Origin: an uncultured Alistipes sp.
GTDB taxonomy: Bacteria > Bacteroidota > Bacteroidia > Bacteroidales > Rikenellaceae
DNA: 64,000 bases
Reading direction: 5' to 3'
Assembly: GCA_947623965.1 (NCBI GenBank)
Contig: CANQIF010000007.1
Span: 62,001 to 126,000 of the forward strand
Within the stretch, counting starts at the first letter, position 1. The number at the start of each line of letters is the position of its first letter. Positions 1-10,557 of the stretch are shown here, in pieces. A program made the translations under genes and the position numbers. Below the pieces are notes generated by a model. The model did not search any database. It had not been told where the DNA came from and saw only the letters and a program-made list of their open reading frames with translations.

Positions 1-798
1 TCAGAATTCAAAATTACCAATCGGGCTGCAGCCTGCGGAACGCACGCACGAAGCGGACCTGCGGGACGCGAGCAGCGGGCCTCCGCCGCCCCAGGCTGCG
101 GCCCGCTGCGGTTCCATTCGGAACCGCAAATTCATGATTCAAAATTAGCTGCGGGCTGCCGACGTCTGCGACGTCGCATTTATCGCAACATAGCCGGGCT
201 GCAACCCGCCGATCCCTGCGGGATCGAGTTTACTGGCAAGTCCTTCCCTTCTTCGCACTCGGGCCGCGGCTTGCGAAGGCACGCTGCGTCCTTGCGGGCG
301 CAATTCAGCATTCAAGATTCAGAATTCAAAATCACCAATCGGGCTGCAGCCTGCGGAGCGCACGCATGTTCGGCAACGAACTGCGGGCCTCCGCCGCCGG
401 AGGCTGCGGCCCGCCGACCTCTTGCGAGGTCGATTTCAGTCGCAAGACAAGCCCGCAGCCGAGCGGTGGGCTTGCGACACAGAGGAGCAACCCTCCGCCC
501 GGAGGTGCGGCCCGCCGACCTCTTGCGAGGTCGATTTCAGTCGCAAGGCATGCCCACAGCCGAGCGGACGGGCCTGCAACGTGGAGGAGCAGCCCTCCGC
601 CCGAAGGTGCGGCCCGCCGACCTCTTCAAGGTCGATTTCAGTCGCAAGGCAAGCCCGCAGCCGAGCGGACGGGCCTGCGACGCAGAGGAGCAGCCCTCCG
701 CCCGGGAGCGGCTGCGGGCTGCCGGTTCTGACGGACCGAAACGACACGGCGGGCTGCCGACATCTGCGACGTCGAACAAGCCGCACAGCCCCCCTCCG
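1..798 (+). repeat. Modular intergenic repeat array 1 (left edge)
   Basis: There is no credible gene here; this is the first copy of the repeat family. Terms used below: A is a palindrome of about 75-85 nt with outer arms like GGGCCGCAGCC/GGCTGCGGCCC; B is a palindrome of about 70 nt with arms AGCCCGCAGCCG/CGGCTGCGGGCT; swap hairpins are 5-8 bp stems with 3-5 nt loops directly after A or B; linkers are AT-rich. One A lies at 23-106, followed by a GCGGTTCC-ATTC-GGAACCGC hairpin at 108-127. A second A (about 337-413) leads into three head-to-tail units of 101-102 nt, starting at 416, 517 and 619. Each unit begins with a GACCTC-type hairpin and continues into a B palindrome. Other small hairpins are GACGTC-TGC-GACGTC near 160 and GATCCC-TGC-GGGATC near 212. 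Confidence 0.85.
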
Positions 799-2019
<1,221 letters not shown>

Positions 2020-2021
2020 CT

Positions 2022-2933
2022 CTATAACATTTTCAATCGCTCCCCGACGGCGGCCGTCAAGGCGTCGCACAACGGTTCGGGCGAGCAGCCCTGCAACAGT
2101 TCCGAAACGAAGCCCGTCAGCTGCAGCTGGCGCGCCTGCCGTTCGTCTATCCCGCGCTGCCGCATGTAGAAGATGGCGTCGCGGTCGAGCAGCCCCACCG
2201 TCGCCCCGTGCGTGCACTGCACGTCGTCGGCATAGATCTCCAGCTGAGGCTGGGCGTCGATGTGCGCCGTATCGCTCAACAGCACGTTGCGGCACTGCTG
2301 TCCCGCATCGGTCCGCTGCGCGTCGGGCGCCACGTAGACCAGCCCGCGGAAGGTGCCCGTCGCCCGTCCGCCCGCCACGCCGCGCACCTGCGCACGGCTC
2401 GTGCAGTCCGGAACGAGGTGATTCGTGCGGAGGGTCAGAAGCCCCTGCTCTTCGCCACCCACCAGCAGCAGCGCCTGCTGTTCGCAGCGGGCGGCGCCGC
2501 CCGCGAGGTCGGTCGTGCAATGCACTTCGGCCCCCGCCAGTTCGACTAACGTCAGGTGCGTGCGGCTCGACGCAGCCTGCCGGATCGAGAGCTCGGCCGC
2601 GGCGCCGGCCGTGAAAATTTCGGTCAGGGCGATCGAGGCCCCCTCCTCCGCCACCAGTTCGATATGCGTCGCCATCGGCTGCGTATGCAACACCGCGAGG
2701 CGCACCGAGGTCCCGGCACCGGCGACGATCCGCACCTGCAGGGGATCGATCGCTCCCAGCGTTTCGCACTCCGATGCGGGGCTCTCCGGCAGGATGCACT
2801 CCGATACGCCACGCGCCGGTGCGCTTCCGGGAAAACACCCCGAAGCGGTTCCAGGCATCTTCCCGGGTGCGACGATCCGGAGCGGCTCCTCCCCGATCGG
2901 TCGCAGTGAACGGATGATTTCGTGCAGCTCCAT
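2022..2933 (-). CDS. sufD: Fe-S cluster assembly protein SufD (short form)
   Basis: Scaffold subunit that pairs with SufB in the SufBC2D complex. The product is 303 residues, clearly shorter than the roughly 420-450 residues common for SufD. The beta-helix core and C-terminal helical part are present, including the CTHGATVGLLDRD stretch near residue 240, whose histidine corresponds to the conserved SufD cluster-site region, and the YMRQRGI motif after it. The shortening is at the N-terminal side, where the helical domain is reduced and residues 20-50 are irregular. It lies 4 nt after sufC and 2 nt before sufS, so the three genes are almost certainly cotranscribed. I see no frameshift; the short form may be normal in this lineage. 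Confidence 0.93.
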   Translation of the reverse strand: MELHEIIRSLRPIGEEPLRIVAPGKMPGTASGCFPGSAPARGVSECILPESPASECETLGAIDPLQVRIVAGAGTSVRLAVLHTQPMATHIELVAEEGASIALTEIFTAGAAAELSIRQAASSRTHLTLVELAGAEVHCTTDLAGGAARCEQQALLLVGGEEQGLLTLRTNHLVPDCTSRAQVRGVAGGRATGTFRGLVYVAPDAQRTDAGQQCRNVLLSDTAHIDAQPQLEIYADDVQCTHGATVGLLDRDAIFYMRQRGIDERQARQLQLTGFVSELLQGCSPEPLCDALTAAVGERLKML

Positions 2934-2937
2934 CGTC

Positions 2938-3690
2938 CTACTCCTTGTAATCGTTAATCAACCAGTCGTAGCCCTCCTTTTCGAGCTTCAGCGCCAGCGT
3001 CCGGTCGCCCGTGTAGATGATGCGCCCCTGGTAGAGCACATGCACCACATCGGGGACGATGTAGTCCAGCAGACGCTGGTAGTGCGTGATGACCACCGTG
3101 GCGTTCTCGGCCGTATGAAGCTTCGTCACCCCCGTGGCGACGATGCGCAAGGCGTCGATATCGAGTCCCGAATCGGTCTCGTCGAGGATCGCCAGCTTCG
3201 GATCGAGCATCGCCATCTGGAAGATCTCGTTTTTCTTCTTCTCGCCGCCCGAGAAGCCTTCGTTCACGGCACGCGAGGTGAGCTTGGCATCGAGTTCGAC
3301 CACCTTGCTCTTCTCGCGCATCAACCGCAGGAACTCGGCTGCCGACAGCGGAGCCTCGCCCCGGAAACGGCGCTGCTCGTTCACGGCTAACTTCATGAAA
3401 TTGGCCATCGTGACGCCCGGGATCTCGACCGGATACTGGAAGCCGAGGAAAAGCCCCATGCGGGCGCGGTCCTCGATCGGAAGCGTCAGCAGATCGCGGC
3501 CCAGGAACTCGACCGAGCCTTCGGTCACCGTGTACTTCTCGCTGCCGGCCAGCACCGACGCCAAGGTCGATTTGCCCGAGCCGTTGGGGCCCATGATGGC
3601 ATGCACCTCGCCGGCACGGACTTCGAGGTCGATGCCGCGCAGAATTTCGCGGTCCTCGACCGCAGCGTGCAGATTGTTGATTTTAAGCAT
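2938..3690 (-). CDS. sufC: Fe-S cluster assembly ATPase SufC
   Basis: ABC-type ATPase that drives conformational change in the SufBC2D scaffold; it is not a transporter subunit. The 250-residue product has Walker A GPNGSGKST near residue 37, a Q-loop, the signature FSGGEKKKNE, and Walker B with the SufC-typical ILDETDSGLDIDAL. Length is standard. The start at 3690 gives the expected MLKINNLHA N-terminus. In most genomes sufB directly precedes sufC with little spacing. Here about 400 nt of repeat array separates the sufB stop from this start, so the mRNA either reads through a structured region or starts anew. I found no clear TAnnTTTG box just upstream. Confidence 0.97.
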   Translation of the reverse strand: MLKINNLHAAVEDREILRGIDLEVRAGEVHAIMGPNGSGKSTLASVLAGSEKYTVTEGSVEFLGRDLLTLPIEDRARMGLFLGFQYPVEIPGVTMANFMKLAVNEQRRFRGEAPLSAAEFLRLMREKSKVVELDAKLTSRAVNEGFSGGEKKKNEIFQMAMLDPKLAILDETDSGLDIDALRIVATGVTKLHTAENATVVITHYQRLLDYIVPDVVHVLYQGRIIYTGDRTLALKLEKEGYDWLINDYKE

Positions 3691-4092
3691 ATCTTTTTCT
3701 TTTTCGTTCTCTTCTCTTTTGTTCGGGTCGGGCGGGGGCTATTCGGGTCGCTCGGGTTCGTCCAGGCTGCGGGCTGCCGGTCCTGACGGACCGATTTTGC
3801 TGCAAAATTCCTCAACTTCAGCCAGAGAATGCGGGACGCAGCTTGCGAAGAGACCGCAGACGAGCGGACGCGAGCTGCGGGCCTTCGCCGGGCGAAGCTG
3901 CGGCCCGCCGATGCCTAACGGCATCGAGGCCACTTGCGACCAGCCCGCAGCCGAGCGGACGGGCCTGCTTTCGAGCAGCGCGAGGATGCAGCCCTCCGCC
4001 CGGGGGCGGCTGCGGGCTGCCGGTCCTGACGGACCGAATTTGCAGACAAATACTGCGACCGCTATAAACGCCGCCGATCCATCCCCGAATCG
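3691..4092 (+). repeat. Modular repeat array 2, between sufB and sufC
   Basis: This 402-nt gap holds no gene. From left to right it contains the end of a B-type arm, a CGGTCC-TGAC-GGACCG hairpin near 3778, an AT linker, an A palindrome of the GCGAAG/CTTCGC subtype (about 3838-3907), a CGATGCC-TAAC-GGCATCG hairpin (about 3909-3926), a complete B palindrome with the apical segment containing TTTCGAGCAGCGCGAGGA (about 3951-4020) and another CGGTCC-TGAC-GGACCG hairpin near 4022. The array is oriented opposite to the transcription of the suf genes. Confidence 0.88.
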
Positions 4093-5535
4093 CTACCCTA
4101 CCGACCCTTCGAGGTTAATCGCCAACAGTTTCTGCGCCTCCACGGCGAACTCCATCGGCAGTTTCGACAGCACCTCTCGGGCGTAGCCGTTGACGATCAG
4201 CCCCACGGCATCCTCGGTCGAAAGCCCCCGCTGGTTGCAGTAGAAAAGCTGGTCGTCCGAAATCTTCGAGGTGGTCGCCTCGTGTTCGAGGACCGCCGTG
4301 CGGTTGCGGCAGTCGATCTCGGGGAAAGTATGGGCTCCGCAGCGGTCGCCGATCAGCAGCGAATCGCACTGCGAGTAGTTGCGGGCGTTCTCGGCCCCCT
4401 TGCCGACGCGGACCAGACCGCGGTAGGCGTTCTGGCTGCGGCCCGCCGAGATGCCCTTCGAGACGATGCGGCTGCGCGTGTTGCGGCCAATGTGGATCAT
4501 CTTCGTACCCGTATCGGCCTGCTGGAAGTTGTTCGTCATGGCCACCGAGTAGAACTCGCCGACCGCATTGTCGCCCAGCAGCACGCAGCTCGGGTATTTC
4601 CACGTGATGGCCGAACCCGTCTCGACCTGCGTCCACGACAGGCGGGCGTTCTCGCGGCAGAGCCCGCGTTTGGTCACGAAGTTGTAGATGCCGCCGCGCC
4701 CCTCCTTATCGCCGGGGTACCAGTTCTGAACGGTCGAATACTTCACCTCGGCGTCACGCTCGACGACGATCTCGACGACGGCCGCATGCAGCTGGTTTTC
4801 ATCCCGCTGCGGGGCGGTACACCCTTCGAGGTAGCTCACGTAGGCCCCCTCGTCGGCGACGATCAACGTGCGTTCGAACTGTCCCGTGCCCGCCGCATTG
4901 ATGCGGAAATAGGTCGAGAGCTCCATCGGGCAGCGCACCCCCTTCGGGATGTAGCAGAACGATCCGTCGGAGAAAACCGCCGCATTGAGTGCCGCGTAGA
5001 AGTTGTCCGTATGGGGCACGACGCTTCCCAAGTACTTGCGGACCAGATCGGGATGTTCGCGGATCGCCTCCGAAATCGGGCAGAAGATGATCCCCTGCTC
5101 GGCCAGCGTCTTGCGGAAAGTGGTCTTGACCGAGACGGAATCCATCACGGCATCCACCGCCACGCCCGACAGCGCCATCTGCTCTTCGAGCGGAATGCCG
5201 AGCCGGTCGAAAGTCCGCTTGAGCTCGGGATCGACCTCGTCCATCGAGTTCAACCGTTTTTTCGGCTTGGGCGCCGCATAGTAGATAATATCCTGAAAAT
5301 CGATCTCGGGAATCGTGAGGTGCGCCCAGGTCGGGGGCGTCAGCGTCAGCCAGTGGCGATAGGCGGCCAGACGGCGTTCGGTCATCCAGTCGGGTTCGCC
5401 CTTCTTGGCCGAAATCGTCCGCACCACCTCTTCGTTGAGGCCGCGCGCAAGCAGCTCGGTATCGATATCCGAGGTAAAGCCGTATTTATACTCCTCGCCG
5501 GCGAGGGTTTCCAATATCTCTTTCTCTTCAGACAT
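4093..5535 (-). CDS. sufB: Fe-S cluster assembly protein SufB
   Basis: Core scaffold of the SUF system, where the nascent Fe-S cluster is built with sulfur from SufS. The 480-residue product is full length. Recognisable family segments are the central [21 protein letters not shown] and [20 protein letters not shown] stretches, [20 protein letters not shown], and the C-terminal [14 protein letters not shown] with the conserved cysteine near residue 420, then [20 protein letters not shown]. It is the first gene of the suf group on the minus strand, with a -7-like box (TAACTTTG) about 20 nt upstream. The sufC-sufD-sufS part follows only after the repeat array at 3691-4092. Confidence 0.97.
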   Translation of the reverse strand: MSEEKEILETLAGEEYKYGFTSDIDTELLARGLNEEVVRTISAKKGEPDWMTERRLAAYRHWLTLTPPTWAHLTIPEIDFQDIIYYAAPKPKKRLNSMDEVDPELKRTFDRLGIPLEEQMALSGVAVDAVMDSVSVKTTFRKTLAEQGIIFCPISEAIREHPDLVRKYLGSVVPHTDNFYAALNAAVFSDGSFCYIPKGVRCPMELSTYFRINAAGTGQFERTLIVADEGAYVSYLEGCTAPQRDENQLHAAVVEIVVERDAEVKYSTVQNWYPGDKEGRGGIYNFVTKRGLCRENARLSWTQVETGSAITWKYPSCVLLGDNAVGEFYSVAMTNNFQQADTGTKMIHIGRNTRSRIVSKGISAGRSQNAYRGLVRVGKGAENARNYSQCDSLLIGDRCGAHTFPEIDCRNRTAVLEHEATTSKISDDQLFYCNQRGLSTEDAVGLIVNGYAREVLSKLPMEFAVEAQKLLAINLEGSVG

Positions 5536-5554
5536 GCGTGTATGGAATAGCAGG

Positions 5555-5562
5555 CAAAGTTA
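5555..5562 (-). promoter_or_regulatory. Candidate sufB promoter -7 box (TAACTTTG)
   Basis: On the minus strand this site reads TAACTTTG, a full match to the Bacteroidetes TAnnTTTG element, 20 nt upstream of the sufB start. A clear -33 TTTG at the usual distance is not visible, so the call rests on the -7 match and position. Confidence 0.6.
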
Positions 5563-5624
5563 CAAAATGTTTCAGAATAAACCGAGAGCGATGCTGCAAA
5601 TCTGACACCGAAATCGAGGAGCTG

Positions 5625-6240
5625 CGGCACCCTTGCGGGCGCCAATTCAAAATGAAAAATTAAGAATGATCTTCGGGCCGGAGCTTGCGAAGGGGCGCAC
5701 GAGCGGACTTGCGGACGCGAGATGCGGGCCTTCGCGGGGGCGAAGCTCCGGCCCGCTGCGCCCATTCGGGCGCAAATTTATAATCCAATATTCAAAATTA
5801 GATACGTTCGCAGGTCACACCTGGACGTTTATTTCAGATCGGGTCGCAGCCTGCGAAGGAGCGCCAGCGATGCAGAGGAGCTGCGGGCCTTCGCCGCCGG
5901 AGGCTGCGGCCCACCAATCGCTGCGCGATTGATTCCGTGCAGACAAGCCCGCAGCCGAGCGGAGGCGGCATTGACCGCAAGAGAGTTGCAGTTCTCCGCC
6001 CGGGGCGGCTGCGGGCTGCTGCGCCCATTCGGGCGCAAATTCATGATTCAAAATTCAGAATTATGGAATTCGGGCCGCGGCCTGCGGAGAGCTCGCACGA
6101 TGCGGACCTGCGGAACGCGATTGATTCCGTGCAGATAAGCCCGCAGCCGAGCGGAGGCGGCATTGACCGCAAGAGAGTTGCAGTTCTCCGCCCGGGGCGG
6201 CTGCGGGCTGCCGGTCGCTGCGCGACCGATCCTGCTGGCA
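5625..6240 (+). repeat. Modular repeat array 3, upstream of sufB
   Basis: A clear example of the family. It contains an A palindrome of the GGAGCTT/AAGCTCC subtype (5674-5756) followed by GCGCCC-ATTC-GGGCGC (5758-5773), an A of the GCGAAG/CTTCGC subtype (5841-5914) followed by CAATCGC-TGC-GCGATTG (5915-5931), and a B palindrome (5946-6018) followed by GCGCCC-ATTC-GGGCGC (6021-6036). After these come an AT linker, a truncated A lacking its right half, and a second B (6138-6210). The second B copies the first almost exactly but is followed by CGGTCGC-TGC-GCGACCG (6212-6228). The stretch 5563-5624 shows nothing beyond upstream sufB sequence. Confidence 0.9.
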
Positions 6241-6291
6241 GGCATTTTCTCCATCCCCAGCGGCTGCGATCCCCTCTCCTTACCTCCTCTC

Positions 6292-6332
6292 AAAAAACCC
6301 GGCGGGCCGCCCCTCAAAAAGGGCGGCCCGCC
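6292..6332 (-). terminator. Intrinsic terminator of the TPR protein gene
   Basis: A perfect 12-bp GC stem (6301-6312 paired with 6321-6332, 8-nt loop) is followed on the minus strand by a run of six T. It lies 23 nt beyond the stop codon of the minus-strand gene at 6355. Confidence 0.85.
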
Positions 6333-6354
6333 GTTCATGTCTGCCGAAACAGCC

Positions 6355-7701
6355 TTATTCCATGCCTTCGGCCTGCTTCCACAGAGGATTGTAGTAGTTG
6401 AACTTGTCCATCATCCCCTCCTCGTCGCGCAGACGGAAGTAGATCGACTTGAGCAGGCGCAGCGTATTGGCATCGCCGGCCTTGAGCTCGTTGGCCTTCT
6501 CCAGGTAGGGCAGCGCAGCGCGATAGACGTCGTTCACCGCCTTCAGGTCGGCATCATAGACGTCCTGCGAGGTGTAGTTGGTCGTCGTCATGGCATTCTG
6601 CATCGCATCGCCCTTCACAGCGTAGAATGTACCTAACCAGTAGAAGCCGTCGAAAAGATCGGGCTTCAGCTCGACCACCTTCTTGAACGAAGCGATGCTC
6701 TCGTCGTAGTTCTCCAGCTTGTAGAAGAGACGGCCGCGGCCGAACCACAGATCGACGCTCTCGGGATTCGCAGCGATCGACTGCTCGAGCATGTTCACCA
6801 GATCCTGCGGATCGCCGACACCCTCTTCCGAGGTGTAGAGGTTGATCAGACCGTCCATGATCCGTTCGCTCTTCGGAAACTTCTCGATGCCCATCAGCAG
6901 CGCCTGCTTGGCCTTGCCGAGCGCCTCGGGATCCTTCTCGCGCTGACCGTAGTAGCAGTGGAAGAGATAGTAGTAGACGTTGCCATCGCTGTCCGTATAC
7001 CCCGACTCGATCGACCTGTTGAGCAGGTCGGCGCCGCGTACGAACGATGCGGGATTCGCCGCGCCGTCCATCGTCCGGAGCAGACCGGCGTTGTAGAGGC
7101 ACATGCCGTCGGCCTTCTCGCCGTAGGCGGGCGACGACTGGGCGGCGTAGGCCAGCTCGAACGAATCGGCCGCAGCGGCGTGCATGCCGGCACGGCTGAG
7201 GGTCTCGCCCTGCTGGATCGCAAAGTCGCTGACCGACTTCAGACCCGCCTTGATCTTCTCGGCCTGCTTCGGGTCGAGCTCATAAGCCTTGCTGTAGGCC
7301 TCCACCGCCTTGACAAGCGCGCCCGGGAAGAGATCGGCGCCGACGAACGTCGCCACCTTGCCGTCCGACAGGTAGGCCGTGAAGTAGGGATACTTCCAAG
7401 CCTCGTACTCGACACCCGCCAGCGTCTCGGGCGCCACCGATGCCGGATCACCCACAGCCAGCTTGAGCATCATCGCCTCCATCGAGACGAAAACATCCTT
7501 CACGGGAGCCGAAGCGGCCTCGTAGTAGGCCTTGCCCCGGTTGATCCACGTGGCGGCCTTCGCGTTCTTCTTCGCATCGGCGATATCGGCATCGCTCTTC
7601 GAGAGCTTCGTCTGGATCGCCTCCTTGTTCAGTTTCTGAGCCTGCACGGCGGGAACAGCCAGCAGGAGAGCAGCCAAAGCCGCCAAGATCGTTCTTTTCA
7701 T
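6355..7701 (-). CDS. Secreted tetratricopeptide-repeat protein
   Basis: 448-residue protein with a clear N-terminal signal peptide (MKRTILAALAALLLAVPAVQAQ), so it is exported, probably to the periplasm. The body is alpha-helical with TPR-like units; the best is at about residues 300-340 (DLWFGRGRLFYKLENYDESIASFKK read as separate helices), and further pairs lie around 130-230. It ends with a helical tail rich in charged residues. TPR arrays bind protein partners, but no catalytic motif is visible and the partner is unknown. It starts 41 nt after the gyrA stop with no -7 box in between, so it probably belongs to the gyrA transcript. A strong terminator follows it. Confidence 0.85.
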   Translation of the reverse strand: MKRTILAALAALLLAVPAVQAQKLNKEAIQTKLSKSDADIADAKKNAKAATWINRGKAYYEAASAPVKDVFVSMEAMMLKLAVGDPASVAPETLAGVEYEAWKYPYFTAYLSDGKVATFVGADLFPGALVKAVEAYSKAYELDPKQAEKIKAGLKSVSDFAIQQGETLSRAGMHAAAADSFELAYAAQSSPAYGEKADGMCLYNAGLLRTMDGAANPASFVRGADLLNRSIESGYTDSDGNVYYYLFHCYYGQREKDPEALGKAKQALLMGIEKFPKSERIMDGLINLYTSEEGVGDPQDLVNMLEQSIAANPESVDLWFGRGRLFYKLENYDESIASFKKVVELKPDLFDGFYWLGTFYAVKGDAMQNAMTTTNYTSQDVYDADLKAVNDVYRAALPYLEKANELKAGDANTLRLLKSIYFRLRDEEGMMDKFNYYNPLWKQAEGME

Positions 7702-7742
7702 AACGTGTGAATTTTAAGGTTTGTCGTTTTTCTGTTCCGTTG

Positions 7743-10358
7743 TCACTCGCCGGCCGTCTCACCGCCCTCGGACGCAGCCCCCTCCGCCGAAGCGTTTCCG
7801 CCCTGCGGCATCTCCGCGGTCGGAGTTTCGCCGGCCGGCTCGGCAGGCGTTCCGCCCGTCGTCGCGTCGGCCGTCTCCTCGGAGGCCTCCTCGGTCTTGG
7901 GCACCGCCACGACCGAAGCGATCGCGTCGCCCTCGCGCAGGTTGATGATGCGGACGCCCTGCGTCGCACGGCCCGCCAGACGGATCTGGTCCACCCCGGT
8001 ACGGATCGAAATGCCCGAACGGTTGATAATCATCAGGTCGTTTTCGTCCGTCACGGCCTGGATCGAAACCAGCTTGCCGGTCTTCTCGGTCACGTTGATC
8101 GTCTTGACGCCCTTGCCGCCGCGGTTCGTGATGCGGTATTCGTCGAGATCGGTCCGCTTGCCAAAACCGTTCTCGCTCAGCACCAGCACATCCCGCTTGC
8201 TGTCGGGTTCGATGGCGATCATGCCGATCACCTCGTCGTCCTCCTCGATCGAAATGCCGCGCACGCCGGCGCCCGTACGGCCGATGGCGCGCACCTGCGC
8301 CTCGTTGAAGCGGATCGCCTTGCCTTCGCGGGCGGCGATCATCAGCTCGGCCTTGCCGCTCGTGATCACGGCGTCGAGCAGTTCGTCGCCCTCGCGGACC
8401 GTGATGGCGTTGATGCCGTTCAGACGCGGGCGCGAGTAGGCCTCGACGAGCGTCTTCTTGATCGTACCGCGGCGCGTGCACATGACGATGTGGTAGTTCT
8501 TGAGGAATTCCTCGTCCTTGAGGTCCCAGACATTGATGTAGGCGCGCACCTTGTCGTTCGGCGCGATCTGGATGACGTTCTGGATCGCACGGCCCTTCGA
8601 CGCGCGCGTTCCCTCGGGAATATCGTAGACCTTGAGCCAGTAACAGCGGCCCTGCTCCGTGAAGAAGAGCATCGTATTGTGCATGCGGGCCACGTAGATG
8701 TGCTCGATGAAGTCCTCGTCGCGCGTGGCGCTCGCCTTGACGCCGATGCCGCCGCGGTGCTGCGCGCGGTATTCGCTGAGCGGCGTACGCTTGATGTAGC
8801 CGAGGTGCGAAATCGTGATGACCACATCTTCGTTGGCGTAGAAATCCTCAGGGTTGAACTCCTCGGCGGCGTAGACGATCTCCGTGCGGCGCTCGTCGCC
8901 GTACTTCTCCTTGATCTCCAGCAGCTCCTGCTTGACGACCTTCAGCTGCTCCGCCTCGCTGCCCAGAATCTCGTCCATGCGGGCGATGAAGCGCATAAGC
9001 TCGTCGCGTTCGGAGATGAGCTTGCCGTGCTCGAGCCCTGTGAGGGCGCGCAGGCGCATCTCGATGATGGCCGAAGCCTGCAGGTCGTCGAGTTCGAAGC
9101 GCGCCATCATCGTCTGCTTCGCCTCGTCGGGCGTCTTCGAGGCGCGGATGATGCGGACGATCTCGTCGATGTTGTCCTGGGCGATCAACAGACCCTGCAC
9201 GATGTGAAGCCGCTCCTCGGCCTTGCGCTTGTCGTAGCGCGTGCGGCGCACGACGACGTCGTGGCGGTGATCGACGAAATGGCGCACCAGCTCGCGCATC
9301 GGCAGCAGCTGCGGACGGCCGTTCACCAGTGCGATGTTGTTCACGGCGAACGACGTCTGCAGCGGCGTCTCCTTGAAGAGGTTGTTCAGCACGACGCTCG
9401 CCAGGGCGTCCTGCTTGACGATGATAACGATACGCAGGCCCGAGCGGTCCGATTCGTCGTTGATGTAGGAGATGCCTTCGAGCTTCTTCTCGTTGATCAT
9501 GTCGGCGATCTTCTTGATCATCTCCGCCTTGTTGACCATGTAGGGAATCTCCGTCACGACGATGCACTCGCGGCCCGAGGGGGTCTGTTCGATCTCGGTC
9601 TTGGCACGCATCACGACACGGCCGCGGCCCGTCAGCATCGCTTCCTTGACACCTTCGTACCCGTAGATCCGGCCGCCTGTCGGGAAGTCGGGAGCCTTGA
9701 TGTACTGCAGCATCTCCTCGCCCGTAATATCCGGATTGTCGACGTAGGCGCAGCAGGCGTCGACCACCTCCGAGAGGTTGTGCGGGGCCATGTTGGTCGC
9801 CATGCCGACGGCGATGCCGCTGGCGCCGTTGACGATCAGCAGCGGGATCTTGGTCGGGAGGACCGTAGGTTCGGGGATCGTATCGTCGAAGTTGAGCGTC
9901 CAATCGACCGTCTCTTTTTCGATATCGGCCATCACCTCGTCGGTGATCTTCTTCATGCGAGCCTCGGTATAACGCATGGCGGCGGCCGAGTCGCCGTCCA
10001 TCGAGCCGAAGTTGCCCTGACCGTCCACCAGCGGATAGCGCATCGACCAGTCCTGGGCGAGGCGCACCATCGCCTCGTAGACCGACAAGTCGCCATGGGG
10101 GTGGAACTTACCGAGCACGTCGCCGACGATACGGGCGGACTTACGGGTAGGCTTGTCGTAGGAGAGCCCCAGTTCGGCGCTCATATCGTAGAGGATGCGG
10201 CGATGTACGGGCTTCAGGCCGTCGCGCACGTCGGGAAGGGCGCGCGAGACGATCACCGACATCGAATAGTCGATGTAGGCCGTCTTCATCTGCTCCTCGA
10301 TATTGACCGGAACGATGCGTCCGACCAAACCGGCATTCTTTTCTTCTTCGGTTAGCAT
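7743..10358 (-). CDS. gyrA: DNA gyrase subunit A
   Basis: Type IIA topoisomerase subunit that breaks and rejoins DNA while gyrase introduces negative supercoils. The 871-residue product has the N-terminal breakage-reunion domain with the active-site tyrosine in [10 protein letters not shown] near residue 130, the [17 protein letters not shown] segment of the quinolone pocket, and the six-bladed C-terminal domain. A degenerate GyrA box is visible as NRGGKG near residue 750; this supports GyrA rather than ParC, which is encoded separately at 17592. The C-terminus ends in an acidic Ala/Glu-rich tail of about 40 residues. The start matches the conserved [16 protein letters not shown]-terminus. 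Confidence 0.97.
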   Translation of the reverse strand: MLTEEEKNAGLVGRIVPVNIEEQMKTAYIDYSMSVIVSRALPDVRDGLKPVHRRILYDMSAELGLSYDKPTRKSARIVGDVLGKFHPHGDLSVYEAMVRLAQDWSMRYPLVDGQGNFGSMDGDSAAAMRYTEARMKKITDEVMADIEKETVDWTLNFDDTIPEPTVLPTKIPLLIVNGASGIAVGMATNMAPHNLSEVVDACCAYVDNPDITGEEMLQYIKAPDFPTGGRIYGYEGVKEAMLTGRGRVVMRAKTEIEQTPSGRECIVVTEIPYMVNKAEMIKKIADMINEKKLEGISYINDESDRSGLRIVIIVKQDALASVVLNNLFKETPLQTSFAVNNIALVNGRPQLLPMRELVRHFVDHRHDVVVRRTRYDKRKAEERLHIVQGLLIAQDNIDEIVRIIRASKTPDEAKQTMMARFELDDLQASAIIEMRLRALTGLEHGKLISERDELMRFIARMDEILGSEAEQLKVVKQELLEIKEKYGDERRTEIVYAAEEFNPEDFYANEDVVITISHLGYIKRTPLSEYRAQHRGGIGVKASATRDEDFIEHIYVARMHNTMLFFTEQGRCYWLKVYDIPEGTRASKGRAIQNVIQIAPNDKVRAYINVWDLKDEEFLKNYHIVMCTRRGTIKKTLVEAYSRPRLNGINAITVREGDELLDAVITSGKAELMIAAREGKAIRFNEAQVRAIGRTGAGVRGISIEEDDEVIGMIAIEPDSKRDVLVLSENGFGKRTDLDEYRITNRGGKGVKTINVTEKTGKLVSIQAVTDENDLMIINRSGISIRTGVDQIRLAGRATQGVRIINLREGDAIASVVAVPKTEEASEETADATTGGTPAEPAGETPTAEMPQGGNASAEGAASEGGETAGE

Positions 10359-10387
10359 TTCTTTTCTTGAACTATACTTTTAACGAA

Positions 10388-10395
10388 CAAAAATA
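10388..10395 (-). promoter_or_regulatory. Candidate gyrA promoter -7 box (TATTTTTG)
   Basis: The minus strand reads TATTTTTG, matching TAnnTTTG, 30 nt upstream of the gyrA start in a locally AT-rich stretch. No convincing -33 element was found at standard spacing. Confidence 0.6.
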
Positions 10396-10557
10396 CGCTT
10401 AATTTTCCATTCGGCCAATTTTCTTCCCCACAAATTTGCGTTTTTTCCTCCTTCATTCCCGGTCGGGAGCCCGCTGCGGGCCTTTTTCCGGCGATTTGCG
10501 GGCATTTCGTTTCGGGCCCGACAGGAGGACGGGAGGGGACCGCGGCTCCGGACGGGG

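Noticed and set aside
416..720. The tandem ~100-nt units as a CRISPR array
   Set aside because: Units are contiguous with no unique spacers, repeats are far longer than CRISPR repeats, and no cas genes are present.
2020..2838. N-terminal extension of the SufS frame to position 2838
   Set aside because: It lies entirely over sufD in another frame and has no similarity to cysteine desulfurases; the start at 2019 fits the family and the operon spacing.
3760..4040. Swap hairpins as ordinary intrinsic terminators
   Set aside because: Some are followed by ATTTTG, but T tracts are short or absent, many lie upstream of genes rather than after stops, and the true terminators in this window (6292, 39533, 41733, 61203) look quite different.
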